From NCBI RefSeq assembly GCF_010183535.1, contig NC_071331.1, positions 8,432,001-8,496,000 on the forward strand: a stretch of DNA of 64,000 nt. The letters run 5' to 3'. A model generated the notes under the pieces. It had not been told where the DNA came from, did not search any database, and worked only from the letters and a program-made list of their open reading frames with translations. Shown here piece by piece: positions 44,653 through 55,801 of this stretch. The stretch is from Caenorhabditis remanei. Its lineage: Eukaryota; Nematoda; Chromadorea; Rhabditida; Rhabditidae. How positions within the stretch are numbered: position 1 is the stretch's first letter; each line of letters starts with the position of its first letter. A program made the position numbers and the translations under genes.

Positions 44653-45453
44653 ATGCAACGACAAAGCAAAATTGCGGACCAGGCGACTGACAAAAAGGAC
44701 AAGGCTCATATGCCCAACGTTGAGACAATTAAGTCGGCGACCAAGGCCATGGAGGAGTGGAAAAATATGAAGGAGGAGGAGAAGAGAGAGAAAATGGTGG
44801 ACCGGAACTTCATGCTCAACATGGATCAGAAGCTCGACGCCATATGCCAATACCTCGGCATTCCACTCACCAACTCGCCGCGAGCATCTCCAGACGGAGA
44901 TTCAGAAGTCCCAGAAGCGGGTCGATTCGAGGAAGTGGAAGCTGGAAACGGACAAGAGGAAGATCCGGTGCCCCGGGATTCCTCACCTCGAGCTTCATCG
45001 CCACATGCTCCATCGACACGGACTTCATCGCCACTGGCTCCAGCAACGCGAGCTCCATCGCCTCAAAATGCACAACCTCGTCTTCAATCGAAAGTGGAAG
45101 TCGTAGTGGAAAATACCGCATACAAAATGCGCAAGCTGGAGAAGAACCCAAAGAAGGGCACGACCAAGTGCCTATTCTGCAAAGAGTATCACTACTCCGA
45201 TCTCTGTCCAGCAGTCCCAGAGGCGGACGAGAGACGAACCATCGCCATGGACAAGGGGCGCTGCTTCCAATGCTTGCTCGACGACCAGAAATGCAAGCAA
45301 AATTGCAAAGCAAAGCCATGCCACTACTGCAACCAAACGGGACACCACAGTGCGTTATGTCTGAGGGCAATCACCAAATGGGTGGACAAGGGTGATCACC
45401 GAAAACACCGTCGACAGGAGGAGGACAAGACGGGTGACCTCTCTGGCGAATAG
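44653..45453 (+). CDS. Retroelement Gag with zinc knuckles (BEL/Pao-like), truncated
   Basis: The open frame starts upstream at 44368, but MQRQSKIADQATDKKDKAH at 44653 is the more Gag-like start. A charged helical part (AMEEWKNMKEEEKREKMVD) is followed by a Ser/Pro/Thr-rich linker. Then come Cys/His clusters: CX2CX3HX4C (CLFCKEYHYSDLC), CX2C (CFQC) with further Cys, and a canonical CX2CX4HX4C (CHYCNQTGHHSALC). This order is typical of BEL/Pao Gag, which packages element RNA in cytoplasmic particles. The frame ends at 45453, only about 12 bp after the junction with gene A', so the C-terminal end is host-derived and pol is lost. Confidence 0.8.
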   Translation: MQRQSKIADQATDKKDKAHMPNVETIKSATKAMEEWKNMKEEEKREKMVDRNFMLNMDQKLDAICQYLGIPLTNSPRASPDGDSEVPEAGRFEEVEAGNGQEEDPVPRDSSPRASSPHAPSTRTSSPLAPATRAPSPQNAQPRLQSKVEVVVENTAYKMRKLEKNPKKGTTKCLFCKEYHYSDLCPAVPEADERRTIAMDKGRCFQCLLDDQKCKQNCKAKPCHYCNQTGHHSALCLRAITKWVDKGDHRKHRRQEEDKTGDLSGE

Positions 45454-46116
45454 CTTCCGTCCACTAGCCAACGAGAAATATTCTTGTGGGAAGGCGATGA
45501 CGTAATCGAATCGTCTCTTATCGACATCCAGAATGTGAGACAGAAATAACTCTTGAGAGCAGCGACTCAATGAGAGCCAATCTCTTATCTCTCTTACAAT
45601 TCCTTCGGCATTCATATCGTCTTCATTGCTGATCGGTATGTTAAGAAATTCCAGTGCCATCTCAACAGATAATGGTGATGAATGAGAATCTGTAGTTTGT
45701 AATGGAGGAAATAATGCCGAGGAAGAATAGTTTGGAGACGATACGGAAGGTTTTGGGATGCCACGTGATTGGAGATCTGAAAAATTGAAAACATACACTC
45801 CTTCGAAGAAATTCTCACTCACCTGTTCTCAACATCCATTTCCTGCCACCACTCATCCCTACTGATGTCGAGTTTTCTACTCCAAAATCTTCTTTTTTGA
45901 TCTTCTTGACTGTTGGGATTAACTCATCTTGATCTTGATTTTCGTTCTGAAATACATCATCATTTTTACAAATTTTCGAGTAAAATCTGAAACTGTTACC
46001 TTATTTCTTTTAAGAATTCCACTCCCATCTGGTTTCTTCTGATTCTTGACGTTTGTTAGTTTTGATTGTGGGTTGTTCGAGTTATCGGCGGTTTGTTGAT
46101 TATTAATTGGAATCAT

Positions 46117-46766
46117 ATCTGAAATGAGAAAAAAATGTTGTGAGTCAAGACAGAAAAGAAAGAAAATCTACGAAGCAATCGGAGAGAAAAGAGCAAGAAT
46201 GATTTTCTAGTGGAAGGCAAGAGGAGGTAGGTCAAATATTTCTATTGATGAATTTTCGCGCGTTTTTTTTTACAAACAATTTCTGTTTTGAGTTCACAAG
46301 ACTAGGGTGATACTTAACATTGTTACGTGTTTCTGGAAAATAATAAAGAGAGATTATGGAAAATTTGGAATTCTTTGATTTCATCGAGTTCTATTTTTCT
46401 GTAAGCTGTGAGTCCAGTACTATCAAGTTTCGATATAAATATTAGCTATAACTATATTGTCTGTTATTATTTGATAAGAGAAAATGTATATTAAATATTT
46501 TTATTTTCATCAAACTACTGGAATAGTAAATTAGGAATTAAACAGCAAATTAGGAAATAAAGAAACGGCAAATAGGAAATATATTTTACAAATTAGCTTT
46601 GATATAAGAATATGCGTATTAAAGAAAGAAAGACATGGGAAAATTTAAAGAATCGGGAAATGAAAGGGAGATCTGTTTAACAAGGGAAACAAGTTATAAT
46701 AATGGTACAAAGATTTAGAAATGTTTGAGTTCTTGGAAGTGTCGAGTCGTCTGTCAACTTAATTTT
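46117..46766. promoter_or_regulatory. Spacer between B' (3' end) and A' (5' end)
   Basis: Closely matches 10231-10890, including GATTTTCTAGTGGAAGG and TTCGCGCG motifs. Presumed promoter of A' and 3' end of B'. No gene seen. Confidence 0.5.
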
Positions 46767-48545
46767 CTACTGGCATTTCAAGTTTGGCGCCTTGTAAATT
46801 CTCATAATCTCGAGTCTCTGCTCTTCTGTCAAACACATCCAGTTGTACATCTTCACGTAGATCTTCCTCTTTTGGCTCAATTCTTTCCAGTCTTTTGGCT
46901 TATTCAGACATTGGCCGAGTGTCTTTCTGCTTCTTCCCAAGATTTTTTTGGCAAACCACCTCTGAGTCGCTTGAGTTCTCTGGAGCCAATTCTTCATCAA
47001 AATAGAGATATTTTTGGTGTTAACATAATTGATTTTCTTGTTGATGATTGCATTGAATGTCTCGGCGGTAATCGACGGAGATGTCTCCGAAAGGAGTGAA
47101 ACTTCGCGTTTCTTCGAGATCTCCGTTGGACACTCTGAAGCAAAGTGAATTGAAATGAAACATACTTTTATTGATATAACCTACCGTACTCCTCTTCTTC
47201 GCCTTCTGGCTCTTGGGCAATCTTCTTTGACTTTTCATCGTTCATTCCAACTACCGACCAGATTTCCTTTTTTACATCTTCTGACATCTTCAACCAATTG
47301 TACATTTTGATGAACAATTCCTTTCCAGCCTTCAACTTTTTGAACCGTAGTGGAGTTGTCAGAATTGTGTGGAATCGATTGCGTCGTGTACCAAGAATTT
47401 TGACAGCGAAGAAGGCCTGGGTACAGATTCTCAGAGTGAACCACTCCTTCATTTGTCTGGCAATGTCCTTGGTATCCAGGTAGATGTTATCGGGTATTGG
47501 TTTACTCAAAAGTTCTTGAGCCTGTTCGGCAGACATTGAAGAAGTACTGGATGATGTCGGTAGTGAGAGTGAAGGCGAGACGGGAAAATACGATGATGAG
47601 GAGGGCATCGGACGACTGACGTTGTTGAGTTCTGAAATTGTAATTTGATTGATTTTCACAGATTGTGAGGGTATTTCTGAGAATCTTGTAACTGTAGCAG
47701 ATGACTAGCAAACGCGGTTTCAGTTTCTGTCTATAAATATTGTCACTTACCTCCAGTAACTCCCCGTTCTTGATTATCGCATCCGCCCACTGGTTGCTGT
47801 TGGTTCACTGAGAAGTCCTCCGATTTAATTCTCTTCGTAGATTGATCTAATGACAGTATCTTCATTTTCGAAGCTTCACTTATCCTCAACCAATTATACA
47901 TTCTGGCGAATAGCTTGCGTCCACTATCCAACGAGAAATATGCTTGTGGGAAGGTGATGACGTCATCGAATCGTATCTCATCGATATTGAGAATATGAGT
48001 AGGAAAGAATTCTTGAGAACAGAGACCCAATGAGAGCCACTCTCTTATTCCTTTCACAATTCCTTCGGGATTCATATCGTCTTCATTGCTGATCGGTAGG
48101 TTGAGTAATTCCAGTGCCAGTTCAACAGATATTGATGATGAATGTGAATCTTTCGTTGATGAAGGAAGTGATGAGGTCATGGAGGAATAGTTTGGAGACG
48201 ATACGGAAGGTTTTGAGATGCTGGGGCGGAGGTGTTGGAGCTCTGAAAATTTGTACAAGAATTGTAGCTCTCTTGCAAATGCGCCCCACCGAAGAACTTC
48301 TCACTCACCTCCAAAGTCTTCTCTTCTGCTCTTCTTGACTGTTGTGATTATCTCATCTTGATCTTGATTATTATCCTGATAAATAATGTTATTTTTACTG
48401 GTTTTCAGTTGAAATCTGAACCTGTTACCTGATTTCTTTTAATAATTCCACTCCCATCCGGTTTCATCTCATTCTTGTCGTTTGGTAGTTCTGCTTGTCG
48501 GTGGTTCGAGTCATCGGAAGTTGGCTGGTTCTCAATAGGAATCAT
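46767..48545 (-). CDS. CUT-domain protein B' (CUT1 + CUT2 + CUT3), no homeodomain
   Basis: Five exons: 48545-48429, 48375-48309, 48242-47751, 47631-47185 and 47134-46767; in frame, about 496 residues. Domain order equals B: CUT1 (IVKGIREWLSLGLCSQEFF), CUT2 (LDTKDIARQMKEWFTLRICT, KILGTRRNRFHTIL), CUT3 (KKILGRSRKTLGQCLNKPKDW). Exon 2 is 57 bp shorter than in B because a 57-bp stretch ending at the donor is missing. The donor sequence GTGAGT is kept, so 19 codons are lost in frame. No stops or frameshifts seen. Presumably expressed like B. Confidence 0.85.
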
Positions 48546-49117
48546 ATCTGAAATAAAGCAATTTTGTCATAAGTCACGGAAAAAAGAAAGAAAACTGAGG
48601 AAGCAATAGGAGAGAAAATGGGAAGAATGATTCTCTCGTGGAAGGAAAGAGGCGGTAGGTCAAATATGTCTTCCGATGAACTTTCGCGCGCTTTTTTGAG
48701 CGGGATATTACCATTTTGAATTAACAAGACTAAAGTGACACTCAACATTGTTGCGTGTTTCAGAGTGCTAATGAAATTTCAGATTATTTTTCTGTAATTA
48801 TAAGATGAGAGAAACTGTATATTAATTATTTTTATTTTCATCGAATTATTGGAATAGTAAATCTGGAATTAAACAGAAAATTAGGAAATAAAGAAGCTGT
48901 CATTGGGAAAAGTATTTTACAAATTAAGTTGATGAATCGATTATGAGTATTGAAGAAAGAAAGACGCGGGAAAAGTTAAAAGTGAGAATCGGAAAAGGGG
49001 AGATCTGTTTAACAGGGGAAATAAGTTATATTCATGTTACAAAAATTAGAAATTGGTTAAGTAATTGTGAGTTTTTGGAAGTGTCCATTGAGTGATCTGG
49101 CAACTTGATTTGATGTT

Positions 49118-50650
49118 TTATTGGGAATCCATGTTTGGCGCCTTGTAAACTCTCATAATCTCAAGTCTCTGTTCCTCTCTCAGACACATCCAATTGTACA
49201 TCTTCACGTAGATTTCTCTCTTTTGACTCAAGTTTTTCCAGTCCTTTGGATTATTCAAACATTGACTGAGTGTCCTTCTGCATCTTTCCAAGATCTTGGT
49301 GGCAAACCACTCCTGAGTCGCTTGAGTTTCCTCGAGCCAATCCTTGATCAACATCGAGATCTTTTTGGTGTTAACATAATTGACTGGCTTGTTGATAAAG
49401 GCATTGAATGTCTCGTCAGTGATCGATGAATCGAGGAATGAGTCAGAAGACAATGATGTCTCCGAATGGAATGAAGCTTTTCGTTTCCGGGAGATCTCTT
49501 TTGGACACTCTGAAGTGAATTAAATGTAAGTGAAACACACTGGGATTGTGGTAACTTACCGTACTCTTCCTCTTCGTTTTCTGAAACTTGAGCAAACTTT
49601 ATTGAGTTTGTCCCAGATACCGACAAGATTTCCTTTTTCACATCTTCCGACAGTTTCAACCAATTGTACATTTTTATATACAATTCCTTTCCAGTCTTCA
49701 TGGAACTGAATGGTGGTGGAACGGTGAGAACTCTATGAAAACGGTTCCGAGCAACGCCAAGAACATGTGCAGCGAAGAATGCCTGGGAACAGATCGCAAG
49801 TGTGAACCACTCTCTCATTTGACTGGCAATTTCCTTGGTATTCAAGTTGATCTTATAAGAGATTGTTGTGTTCAGAAGTTGCTGAGCTTGTTCGGTTGAC
49901 ATTGAATGAGATTGGGTTGATGTTGGTGGTGAGAGAGAAGACGAGACGGAAGAGAATGCGATTTCGGGTGATGAGGAGGGCAACGGACGATTGAAATTGA
50001 GAACATCGTTGTTGAATTCTTAAATTGTAACTTGATTGATTTTTACAGATTGTGAGAATATTTATGAGAATCCTGTAACTGTAACAGCTAACTAACAAAC
50101 GCAGTTTCAGCTTCTAAACAATTCTGGACACGTTTTTTGTGCTAATAATTTTCCTATTGCATGTCTATAACTCTTGTAACTTACCTTTAGTAACTCCACG
50201 TTCTGGCAAACTGCATGAGCCAACTGGCGTCTCTTGATCAACTGAGGAGTCCTCTAGCTTCATTCGTTTGGTTGCTGGTTCGAACTTGTTAGTGTATTGA
50301 TTTTCGTCCTGGAAAATGTTTTCTAAGTAACTCAACAGCATTATTTTCGGCGAATCATAAACTAACAAGGCTTATTGAAACATGTTTTGTTAGATTCCAG
50401 CTCCTCCTCTCTCCCATTTACTTACCGAAATACCGAAAGAGATCGGATGATCTCTTGATTCATATCCCGTCTCGAATCGATTTTCAATCTGAATTGTATC
50501 CCGTTCGAAGCATGAAATCGGGACTTCCTTCCTTTTGAGAATTCCATAACAATCCGTATTCCCTGGGTGTCTGACATTGGTCAGTTCGGTAAGAATGTAG
50601 TTCGACTCATCGATTATTTGTTGGAAACAGAGAGCAGTGGTTGGAATCAT
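49118..50650 (-). CDS. CUT-domain protein E' (C-type N-terminus + CUT2 + CUT3)
   Basis: Four exons: 50650-50426, 50308-50185, 50018-49560 and 49509-49118; in frame, about 399 residues. It is the intact partner of the broken E: N-terminus MIPTTALCFQQIIDES, LTELTNVRHPGNTDCYG, PISCFERDTIQIENRF. CUT2 is LNTKEIASQMREWFTLAICS, HVLGVARNRFHRVLTVPPPF; CUT3 is VNTKKISMLIKDWLEETQAT, KILERCRRTLSQCLNNPKDW. The exon-3 acceptor reads TTAAG instead of the family's TTCAG, a weaker site but still AG. Its uninterrupted first exon proves the insertion in E. Divergent from F'. Confidence 0.86.
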
Positions 50651-52546
50651 TTCTGAAAATAATAAATTATTGTATGGGTATTTGTTAGGGGAAGAAGAAG
50701 AAAAATATGCTGTCAATAAGAGGAAGAGAAAAAATAAAACAATATGCAAGTCAGAGCGAGGGAATAAGTAAATGAGGTTCCAAGTTGCGGGATTATGTGA
50801 CTGCACATAATTAGCGTGACATTTGATTTACAACCGCGGCGTTCTTTTTAAGGTCTCTGGGAAAAAACTGATTATCTATATCTTTTCTACAGCTGTTTGA
50901 CTTGACCTATGCAAGAAGATAACATCATAAAGGTGAACAATATGGGAAGAGTTGAATATCTATTTTTCTTGATTTGATCATGACAATGGACAAAATCAGA
51001 AGTCAATAATTGTCAATCACGTCAAAAAAGTTGGTTGTCAATATTTTGTCAAAATTTAAAAATTACTGTTATTTCTTGTTAAAAAAATGCAAATCTTTGA
51101 AAACGTGGCAATTATCATTTATCAGAAAAAGTCAAACTGATAAAACTTGATCAACTAGAGCATAGAAAATGAGTAATATGTCTTTCCAGAACCATGGTTA
51201 TTATAAAGGTTAACAATATGAGAAGATGAAATAAACCGTCTGTATGGGGAAAAAGGGAATGAATGAGTGACAGTCCCATCTTTTTGGGATACAACTGTGC
51301 ATTGCGTCCTTTTTTAAAGGCTCTGGGAAAACTTGTCATGTTTCAAAGCGGTTTGACCTGACCTATGAGATAAATAAATATCGAAAAAGATAACTATGCG
51401 TATTGTATATGAGTATTCGTAAAGTGTGAGTACGTCAGTGACTTCGTTTCATGAGGACCCCAGAAAGAAAATGGAAATGTTTCTCGCATTGGATATAACA
51501 AAAGTGAAAAAGCTAGAAAAAAGCATTTCCATGAGGACCCGAAAGAAAAAATGAGATTTTTGCTTACGAACATAGCGGTCCCTTAAAACTAAATAAAAAG
51601 GGTAAAATAATATACATAGGAAGGCAAAATAATCGTCTGGAGGACGCAAAAGAAGAAAAATGGAATTTTTGTTCCTTACGAACGTAGCGGTCCCTAGTTA
51701 CTATAACAAAAGAGAGAACAGTATAAATAAAGATGGGGAGAGGTAAAGAAGAAACCGTCTCTAGGTGGAAAACAAGGGTGTTAGTGAATGTCGGTCCCAT
51801 ATTGGACATCTACCGTGACATTTGGTATGCAAGCACTTCCGTTTTTGGCCCTGGAAAGAAGTTGACATGAACTGGAGAGTCAATTTAATCGATTTGGCTG
51901 ATCCAGGTTGGAAAACATCCCGCGGCACCCTCAATGTACAATGCGCATGCGATGTTACTGACGCATTTCTCGTGCAATTTCTCGCCAATTTTGTTTAAAT
52001 TGGAGTTCTAATTGTAAAATTGATGAAATTTTCAAAAAATGAGAAATTCGAAATTTCTCTGTTGTAAATAATCACTAAATATACAGTTAAAAAACAAGAA
52101 ACAATGTTTAAGAACAGAAAACCCAACAAAAATCGAAAACATTTTTAAAAATTCAACTTTGAAAACTAAAAAAAAACGCATTTCAGCGAGTTTAGATATA
52201 CCGGGCTATGGGAAATGTTATTAAGCTGTTTCAGTGATGCAGTAACCTCTTCACATATTCTAGACGGTATGTTTTTCTAGAAACAGATTTCTGTGTTAAG
52301 AACTTTTTCTTTTCTAGGCCAGTTAAAGTCGCCTCAACGGTCTTCAAGTTGAATAATATTCTCCAGACCCAAAACATTGTAAGAAAACACCGTATCCTAT
52401 ATTTGACCTACCTATTCTAGTCTTGATCTACAGACCCTCATTTTATGTTTTCCTTCTTCTCCACAATAATTTTGTCGTCTGATTCAATTTACCGTTTTCC
52501 TCCCGTTCCCAGTAACTTATAGTCAATTTCCCTGTTTTTTTTAGAT
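50651..52546. promoter_or_regulatory. Divergent E'/F' promoter region
   Basis: About 770 bp next to E' match the upstream of C and E. The stretch 51420-51910 carries the same modules as 15760-16250 (ATAGCGGTCCCTTAAAAC, GTAGCGGTCCCTAGTTAC, AACCGTCT). The segment 51917-52195 is the reverse complement of 25165-25455. From 52196 (TTTAGATATACCGGGC) to F' it closely matches 25984-26333. No gene seen. Confidence 0.6.
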
Positions 52547-53807
52547 ATGATTCCAACCAGAGCTCTCAGTGTCCAACAAACAATCGCTGAGTCGAAGTAC
52601 ATTCTGACGGAATTGACCAATGTCAGACACCCGAAGAATATGGATTGTTATGGAATTCTCAAAAGGAAGAAAGTCACGATTTCATGCTTCGAACGGGAAA
52701 TGGTTAAGAAGGAGAATCGATTCGAAATGAGATACACTCCATATGGATCAAAAGATCTTCCGATCTACTTTATGTTCTCGGTGAGTTCATGGCAGAGTTG
52801 TTATCATTAAAGTATGTTTCAACTGGTTTTGTTAGCTTGAGATTCCACAACCTTATGATAAAATCGGTAAATGGTTAACTGTTTTTCCAGGACGAAAACC
52901 AATATCCAAACGAGTTCAAGCCAGCAACCAAAAGAATGAAACTGGAGGACTACTCAGTGGAGCAACAGATGCCAGTGGGCGCCTGCTGTAGTCCAGGAAG
53001 TGGATTTACTAGAGGTGAGTTACAACATTTAGGAACCACAATGAATCTATAATTGACGATAAAGGCCTTGTCTAGAAATGTCTAGAAACTGAAACCGCAC
53101 ATAATATTTTGAATTCCTGAAAATGATTAATTTTGATTTTTAAAACATATTAGTAGCTTTCTTATCAAGTGTTACAGTTGCAACATTTTCATAAATGACA
53201 TCACAATCAGTTAACATCAATCATCCAATTGTTTTCAGAACTCAACAACGCTGTTCTCAACTTCAATTGTCCGATGCCCTCCTCATCACTCACTGACACT
53301 TTCTCTTCAGACGCGTCCCCACCCTCGACATCTTCCCGACCTCGTTCCATGTCCGCCGAACAGGCTCAAGAACTTTTGAGTACACCAGTACTCGATAACG
53401 TCTACCTGGATACCAAAGACATTGCCAGACAAATGAAAAAGTGGTTCACTCTGGGAATCTGTACCCAGGCCTTCTTCGCTGTAAATGTTCTAGGAACGGT
53501 ACGAAACCGTTTGCATAGAGTTCTCACCATCCCACGACCATTCGATTCTTTGAAGGCTGGAAAGGAATTGTATATCAAAATGTACAATTGGTTGAAGCTA
53601 TCAGAAGATGTGAAAAAAGAGATTCTGTCGATATTTGGAATCAACGATGAAAAGCCGAAAAAGTTTATGAGAGGTCCAGAAGACATGGAGAGTTTTCCAG
53701 ATGAGTACGGTAAGATTCTTGATAACAGTATGCTTCAGTTCAACTTGATATAATTCAGACTACCCAAAGCTGATCACACAAAAACGAAAAGTATCACTGG
53801 AATCGGA
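52547..53807 (+). pseudogene. CUT-domain gene F', cut off by Maverick-like insertion
   Basis: Exons 52547-52780, 52891-53014 and 53239-53709 match F in length exactly (234, 124 and 471 bp) and encode the C-type N-terminus (MIPTRALSVQQTIAES) and CUT2 (LDTKDIARQMKKWFTLGICT, NVLGTVRNRLHRVL). Exon 4 begins at 53759 but leaves the family sequence after GGAATCGGA at 53807. In F the next bases are GGCGTC; here they are AGTAGATTGG and a stop follows. The linker and CUT3 must lie beyond the inserted element, past the window end, if they survive. A truncated product with CUT2 alone is possible. Confidence 0.85.
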
Positions 53808-54873
53808 AGTAGATTGGTAGGTGAAATTTACCACCATGTCGTCAAATTTACCATGAGATTTTGTGACTGATGGCATTAGCGTATGACTCAAGATTGAAGA
53901 CTGGCCAGAGAGCTGACCAGAGCTTGAGCAAAAAGAGCTCAAAAATGTGTCGAAGAGGCTCCAGGGGACCTAAACTATAGGGTCATATGGGTAAATTAAC
54001 CGCATTTGAACCACACTCCTAATGGTGATAATTTTACCACGAGATATTATGTTGTGAGTTGACCAGTCACCTACAATCAAATACTAGGCTCAGTAGATTC
54101 TCACACGCTCACTGGCTCAGAATAGGAGCTCAAAAAGACGTCGAAGGTGCGCCAGCTGGCTCTAGTTATTGGGTCATATGGTTAAATTCACACCGCCAAG
54201 CCTATCCTCAGATGTAGTTAATTTCACCATGGGGTTCTCTTCTGTGAGATCTGGGGCTAGATTCAAGGGTGCTTAGATAGACGAAACCACCCACTATCAT
54301 TAAACTTTGATCCGTGACCCGTAGACCTGACTTTCCGTCATGTGAACATCAAGTGAGGGTAATGTGAGGCCCACAGAGTCCATGTTTTTGGGAGGTTCTC
54401 GCGCGTTCTAGGCACATAGGACAGATCTCCAAATTTACACGTTTTGTCAAGTTCATGGCCAGGCTTTTTATCAATTTTCACTCAATGTTTGATCTGATGA
54501 TGATGATTGTAGGAAAGGCACAATCATGTAAAACCTGATGGGTAAAAAATTTTTGTTTTATCTTCTATGTTGTTAAAATTGTGAGAGACTCCTCACCTCA
54601 CACAACCAGGCAAGGGTTGTGCGAGTCGAGGGCATAAGTAAGTGTGGTTTATTCTCTTACAAGGGGATCTTTTTTCATACACCGGTTGAAAATTCTCATT
54701 TGACATATGTATGACGCATCCACAGAGAAGACGCTTTCATGTTTGTGAGTCACATTCAAATGCTAGTGATTAAAATTTTATTGTTTTTTCATTAATTCTC
54801 AACATTTTACCGTTTTAAAATAATTTACATTCAAAAAAAAAAGACATTATAGATGAACATAGAATATTATTAT
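53808..54873. other. Left terminal region of Maverick-like element, non-coding
   Basis: No gene seen in 1.07 kb. It contains repeated related phrases (AATTTACCACCATG, AATTTACCATGAG, AATTTTACCACGAG, AATTTCACCATGGGG; and GGGTCATATGG twice, near 53980 and 54170), suggesting internal repeats in a terminal inverted repeat. Confidence 0.5.
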
Positions 54874-55535
54874 TTAGACTTTCTGGGTATCTTCATTCAA
54901 TTTTGGAGAGTTGGTTGATGGAGACTGTGGCAGGTTTTGACAGGAGGAGCACGGTGTTCTGAAAGATTTGAAAAAGTGTTGACAAATATATCGATAGTTA
55001 CTTACGGAACTTTGGCAATAAACAGCTCAGAAATAGGATGGTATCTCCCTTGCTTATCCATCAGAACAAATTGTTCATCAGTAATATTCTTCTTGAGCTT
55101 GTTGTTGTAAAATTCAAGCAAATTAACACCGTCTTGAATCGAGGGAACTTCACTTGGACATTTAGCAATCACATCACTGTATTCAAGAATTCGACCGTCT
55201 CTAAAGTGGAAAATTGCTTCATCTTTTCCCAATTGGTCATCAATTATGAATCGTATAGTTTCCAAATCCTGAAGGAGTTCACATCGTATGCCCAAACCAC
55301 CACGATATCTTATTTCACGAAAAGTACAAAATATCTTGCATTGACTTGTATACTTTGATCGAATGTCCCGGAGAGGGTCCATGCAATTGCATCGTTTTCC
55401 ACGTTTGCCGGATAATTTTGAAGGCATTAGAAAATCTGGAAAACAATTATAGAAAAGACAGAACTCAGAAACAGGTCACCTACCACTATGGCGTGATAAA
55501 TCACGAATGACATTTTTCGTAACGGTTAAAACCAT
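54874..55535 (-). CDS. Unknown Maverick-associated protein with HPISELFIAKVP motif
   Basis: Three exons: 55535-55484, 55435-55006 and 54958-54874. They join in frame with GT/AG junctions from MVLTVTKNVIRDLS to a Ser/Pro/Thr-rich tail ending NEDTQKV. About 188 residues, with a Cys-containing basic N-terminal part (KRGKRCNCMDPLRD). I do not recognise the fold. The C-terminal block (FVLMDKQGRYHPISELFIAK) is echoed in the protein at 63093-63745 (YVVINGCGAAYPVSELFIVR), so the two are probably distant relatives. It is divergent from the polymerase gene, with 266 bp between start codons; a shared promoter is likely. Cargo or structural roles are both possible. Confidence 0.65.
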
Positions 55536-55801
55536 AGAACGAGAGAGTATGAAAACGAGAGACGAAGAAAACAAAATAAATGTTAGAGATGACGTCATCA
55601 ACCAGAAAGTAACAGCTGACTGTTGCAGAGGGTGATTTGAGATATTCATAATCTGTGGCTCATTTTCATCTTTTTACCGCATGGTAAATGGTGACCTATT
55701 TTTGAGCTCTCATTTCTTTTCCTTTTCTCTCGTCCGTTTATTCATCCTTTTTCATCCTTTTTTTTTCATCCTTTTTTTTTTCATCCTTTGTTTTTTCAGT
55801 T

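Larger units (their letters stand above)
41151..45441 (+). mobile_element. BEL/Pao-like LTR retroelement, 3' part missing
   Basis: It begins at a clean junction with A' sequence (AAATCAGGA then TGTGCTCGATCTGAGCAC). The 5' LTR is read as 41151-41203 plus 42815-43105, interrupted by a nested gypsy-like element; it ends ...ATAAACA. The leader and gag region then follow, in a duplicated arrangement (43104-43531 and 44171-44598). The gag frame is open, but protease, reverse transcriptase, integrase and the 3' LTR are absent: the sequence returns to A' near 45441. BEL/Pao assignment rests on the gag zinc knuckles and needs a pol gene to be certain. Confidence 0.7.
40766..46116 (-). pseudogene. CUT-domain gene A', broken by retroelement insertion
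   Basis: This is the right-block partner of gene A. Intact parts are exon 1 (46116-46000), exon 2 (45946-45823), most of exon 3 with the start of CUT1 (45776 to about 45442), and the 3' part of the last exon with a full CUT3 (41150-40766; VDTKNVSMEVKIWLEISQV, KILKRWRSTLTDAINNPKDW). Between them lies about 4.3 kb of retroelement DNA. About 255 bp of the gene, corresponding to 9305-9559 of gene A (end of CUT1, the intron and the start of the last exon), is missing. The gene cannot make the normal product. Confidence 0.85.

Noticed and set aside
44757..45395. 212-residue open frame overlapping gag
   Set aside because: Arg/Ser-rich frame in the shadow of gag with no domain; the gag frame has canonical zinc knuckles.
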